Part shown: piece by piece, positions 5,583 to 7,482 of the stretch
Position numbering within the stretch: the stretch's first letter is position 1
How the letters are laid out: each line of letters begins with the position of its first letter
Origin: Deltaproteobacteria bacterium
GTDB taxonomy: Bacteria; Desulfobacterota; Desulfobacteria; Desulfobacterales; JAFDDL01
Direction of reading: 5' to 3'
Assembly (NCBI GenBank): GCA_019310865.1
Contig: JAFDDL010000169.1
Coordinates: 1 to 7,482, forward strand
Length of the DNA: 7,482 bases
Notes under the pieces: model-generated
The model's input: the letters and a program-made list of their open reading frames with translations, nothing else
Databases searched by the model: none
Told to the model about the DNA's origin: nothing
Program-made: the position numbers and the translations under genes

Positions 5583-5649
5583 CGATCTGATTCTGCTGCA
5601 TATGGCGACATAAACGGCGGGTTGTGCCCGGATCTTGCTTTGTTATTTT
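5569..5649 (+). repeat. Direct repeat, right copy (sulfatase tail fragment)
   Basis: Second copy of 3523-3604, beginning at the same AAGGAGATG. It still spells the sulfatase C-terminus MINDLILLHMAT and its stop, but has no sulfatase sequence upstream. It ends about 60 nt before the DUF1254 gene. A single base is missing relative to the left copy beyond the stop. Confidence 0.92.
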
Positions 5650-5708
5650 CACTGTGTTATCTGCGTTAAGACTAAGATGTAAACTTGAGATGATAAGGGG
5701 GGGAGCGC

Positions 5709-7169
5709 ATGAAAAAAGTTGTCAAATGGGCAGTGATTTGTTTGCTTCTGATTGTGTTGGGTGGGGGGATGTTTGTTTATAAGGAGGCCGGCGGGTTTTC
5801 CCCCAAAAAGCTCAGGTTATTTTATCTCAATCTGACACAGGATCCCTGGCGCGAACAGTACGCTTACGCCCTGGGCAAGGGAGTGTTTCCCTATGTCTTT
5901 CCGTATTTTTATTCCGCCCAGCTTCGCTGGATGTGGACCAACACCCCCCGTGACCCGAAAAACATTCCCTATGCGCCCATCAACCATTTCTGGCATGCCG
6001 ATCACCTGGCCGACCACAAATACAGGGACGGCGGCACGCCCAACAACGACGTTATCTATTCCGTGGCTTGGGTGAATGTCGGTAAAGAGCCCATCATCCT
6101 GAGCCATCCTGATATGGGCGTGCGTTACTTCAGTTTTCATTTTACAAAATTCTCCTCCGATATCCTCGATGTGGTCAGCAATCGGGCCACCGGAGGCGCT
6201 GCGGGTCACTTTGCGCTTGTTCACAAGGATTTCAATGGCAGGTTGCCGGAAGGGGTGACGGTGTTGGAAACCGCTCAAACCCCCTGGTTCCTCTTGCTTG
6301 TGCGGACGATGGTGAACGGTTCGGAAGACTTGCCGTACGTCCAGGCGCTACAGAAACAGTATCGGCTGACGCCCCTGAGCTATTGGGATAAGCCGGAGGC
6401 AACCTTACCGGTATCCCGTGAAACCTGGAGGCCTTACCGGGCAAAGGAAGATCCGCTGGCCCACTGGAAAACGATTAACCGTGCCATGACCGAAAACATC
6501 CCGCCTGAATATGAAAGGGCGCTGCTCAATTTGCTGGCCACGGTCAATATCGGTCCCGGACAGGATGTGGATGCCCTGGATGAGGACAGCAAACAGGGGC
6601 TTGCCCGGGCGGCCAGGGAAGGGATGAAAATGATGGTGATGGCGCGGGCGAGCCTCCCCGGCGGTGATATCATCAATGGATGGCGAAGGAATCCTGCCGT
6701 AGCCGGCCGTATGGGGGAAGCGGGTATCTATCTGACCCGCGGCGTTGTTCAGTCCTTTAAAGGGATTTCGGCTTCCGTTCGGGAGGAAGCACGCTATTTC
6801 GCGACGTACAAGGATTGTGAAGGGAATGCTCTGCGTGGCGACAAGGCTTCCTACCAGTTGACTTTTAAAGCGGGAGAGGAGCCGCCGGTTGACGCATTCT
6901 GGTCTTTGACCATGTACGGGATAGATGCCAATCTGGTGGCCAACCCAATCAACCGCTATTCGATTGGAGACCGCACACCCGGTTTCAAGCGGAATGACGA
7001 CGGCAGCCTGACGATCTATATTCAGCATGAATCGCCCGGTAAGGATAAAGAAAGCAACTGGCTGCCCGCTCCCAATGACAGATTCACCATGACCTTCAGG
7101 GCTTATGGCCCGAGAGCGGAAATCAACAATGGACAATGGGTCATGCCTGAGTTGGAGACGGTAAACTGA
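5709..7169 (+). CDS. DUF1254/DUF1214 membrane-anchored envelope protein
   Basis: A 486-residue protein of the DUF1254-DUF1214 family (COG5361), whose biochemical function is not established. A single membrane segment at residues 5-23 (VKWAVICLLLIVLGGGMF) after MKK serves as a signal anchor, leaving the rest outside the cytoplasm. DUF1254 spans about 60-200, with GTPNNDVIYSVAWVNVGKEP (109-128) and the following LSHPDMGVRYFSFHF. DUF1214 spans about 360-472, with DAFWSLTMYG (395-404), NPINRYSIGDRTPG (412-425) and the signature DGSLTIYIQHESPG (431-444), then NWLPAP. Length and domain order are complete. A strong G-rich ribosome-binding site (GGGGGGGAG) lies about 4 nt before the ATG. The repeated sulfatase tail just upstream suggests this gene once followed a sulfatase gene directly. 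A role in handling sulfated or hydrophobic substrates would be speculation. Confidence 0.9.
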   Translation: MKKVVKWAVICLLLIVLGGGMFVYKEAGGFSPKKLRLFYLNLTQDPWREQYAYALGKGVFPYVFPYFYSAQLRWMWTNTPRDPKNIPYAPINHFWHADHLADHKYRDGGTPNNDVIYSVAWVNVGKEPIILSHPDMGVRYFSFHFTKFSSDILDVVSNRATGGAAGHFALVHKDFNGRLPEGVTVLETAQTPWFLLLVRTMVNGSEDLPYVQALQKQYRLTPLSYWDKPEATLPVSRETWRPYRAKEDPLAHWKTINRAMTENIPPEYERALLNLLATVNIGPGQDVDALDEDSKQGLARAAREGMKMMVMARASLPGGDIINGWRRNPAVAGRMGEAGIYLTRGVVQSFKGISASVREEARYFATYKDCEGNALRGDKASYQLTFKAGEEPPVDAFWSLTMYGIDANLVANPINRYSIGDRTPGFKRNDDGSLTIYIQHESPGKDKESNWLPAPNDRFTMTFRAYGPRAEINNGQWVMPELETVN

Positions 7170-7482
7170 TTGGGCCAGGTGTTAAATAATCCGCCCAGGT
7201 CCAGCGTATGTTTCCGTTTTCAACGCTGCAGTTCAAATTGCCGCCGTCAATGACATACGCCAGTGTCTTGCGGATGGATTCATCATCATGGCCGGAATCA
7301 CAGAGGCGGTTCACCAGACGGTCAATTTCTTTTTGTTGAGAAAAACAACCCGCTCCATCGCGCCAGGAACCTCTTTTCTCGATGGTGCGGTTCATCATCC
7401 ATTCATATATCCTGATCGTATGTTCCAATTTGGTGAGCATCCAGGCGTCATCCGGGTCGGCAATACCGGCGGCGCGTTCTGC
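7141..7482 (-). CDS. Hypothetical protein, C-terminal part (runs off right edge)
   Basis: The frame is open to the window edge and 113 codons are visible, starting AERAAGIADPDDAW. An internal ATG at 7440 has no ribosome-binding site, so the true start is probably beyond the edge. The visible part is hydrophilic and probably cytoplasmic, with a helical stretch (MLTKLEHTIRIYEWMMNRTI) and the C-terminal TLAYVIDGGNLNCSVENG. I do not recognise the family. It converges on the DUF1254 gene and the two coding regions overlap by 29 bp tail to tail. Confidence 0.6.
   Translation of the reverse strand, partial: AERAAGIADPDDAWMLTKLEHTIRIYEWMMNRTIEKRGSWRDGAGCFSQQKEIDRLVNRLCDSGHDDESIRKTLAYVIDGGNLNCSVENGNIRWTWADYLTPGPISLPSPTQA

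Noticed and set aside
6405..7136. A 243-codon minus-strand open frame opposite the DUF1254/DUF1214 gene
   Set aside because: The plus strand carries unmistakable family motifs throughout, whereas the antisense product has no recognisable domains.
1..7482. CRISPR array, tRNA or rRNA genes
   Set aside because: No regularly spaced repeats of CRISPR type and no tRNA- or rRNA-like sequence were seen on either strand.

Overview
This window looks like chromosomal DNA from a Gram-negative, probably anaerobic bacterium. Desulfobacterota is my best guess. The guess rests on protein character only: two formylglycine-type sulfatases, a DUF1254/DUF1214 envelope protein and a RelE/XRE toxin-antitoxin pair of a type familiar from that phylum. 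No marker gene is present, so the taxonomic call is weak.

Layout. On the minus strand, positions 1-1657 hold the start of an unidentified gene and, upstream of it, an intact exported arylsulfatase with all its catalytic residues. An AT-rich spacer of about 430 bp follows, with a candidate sulfatase promoter, an 11-bp GATC-rich tandem repeat and a 12-bp perfect palindrome. From 2091 to 3567 on the plus strand lies genomic wreckage. The first roughly 42 codons of an iron-containing alcohol dehydrogenase run through unassigned sequence into a second sulfatase that has lost its N-terminal third, including the formylglycine cysteine. From about 3605 to 5568 there is a visibly AT-richer island. It carries a minus-strand RelE-like toxin/XRE antitoxin pair, a small antitoxin-like ORF, and a plus-strand UPF0175 antitoxin/DUF3368 PIN toxin pair that ends in a large hairpin terminator. 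From 5709 to 7169 comes an intact DUF1254/DUF1214 membrane-anchored protein. Its 3' end overlaps a convergent gene that runs off the right edge.

The most informative observation is that the last 14 codons plus the 3' flank of the broken sulfatase (3523-3604) are repeated at 5569-5649, just upstream of the DUF1254 gene. The toxin-antitoxin island is therefore bracketed by a direct repeat of about 80 bp. The simplest reading is that a sulfatase gene once lay directly upstream of the DUF1254 gene, and that an island carrying two addiction modules entered, or a duplication/deletion occurred, at the sulfatase 3' end.

I found no clearly new class of system. The toxin-antitoxin island, with its att-like repeat, a possibly leaderless GTG-start toxin and a PIN toxin with Asn at the first acidic position, is the part most worth checking.
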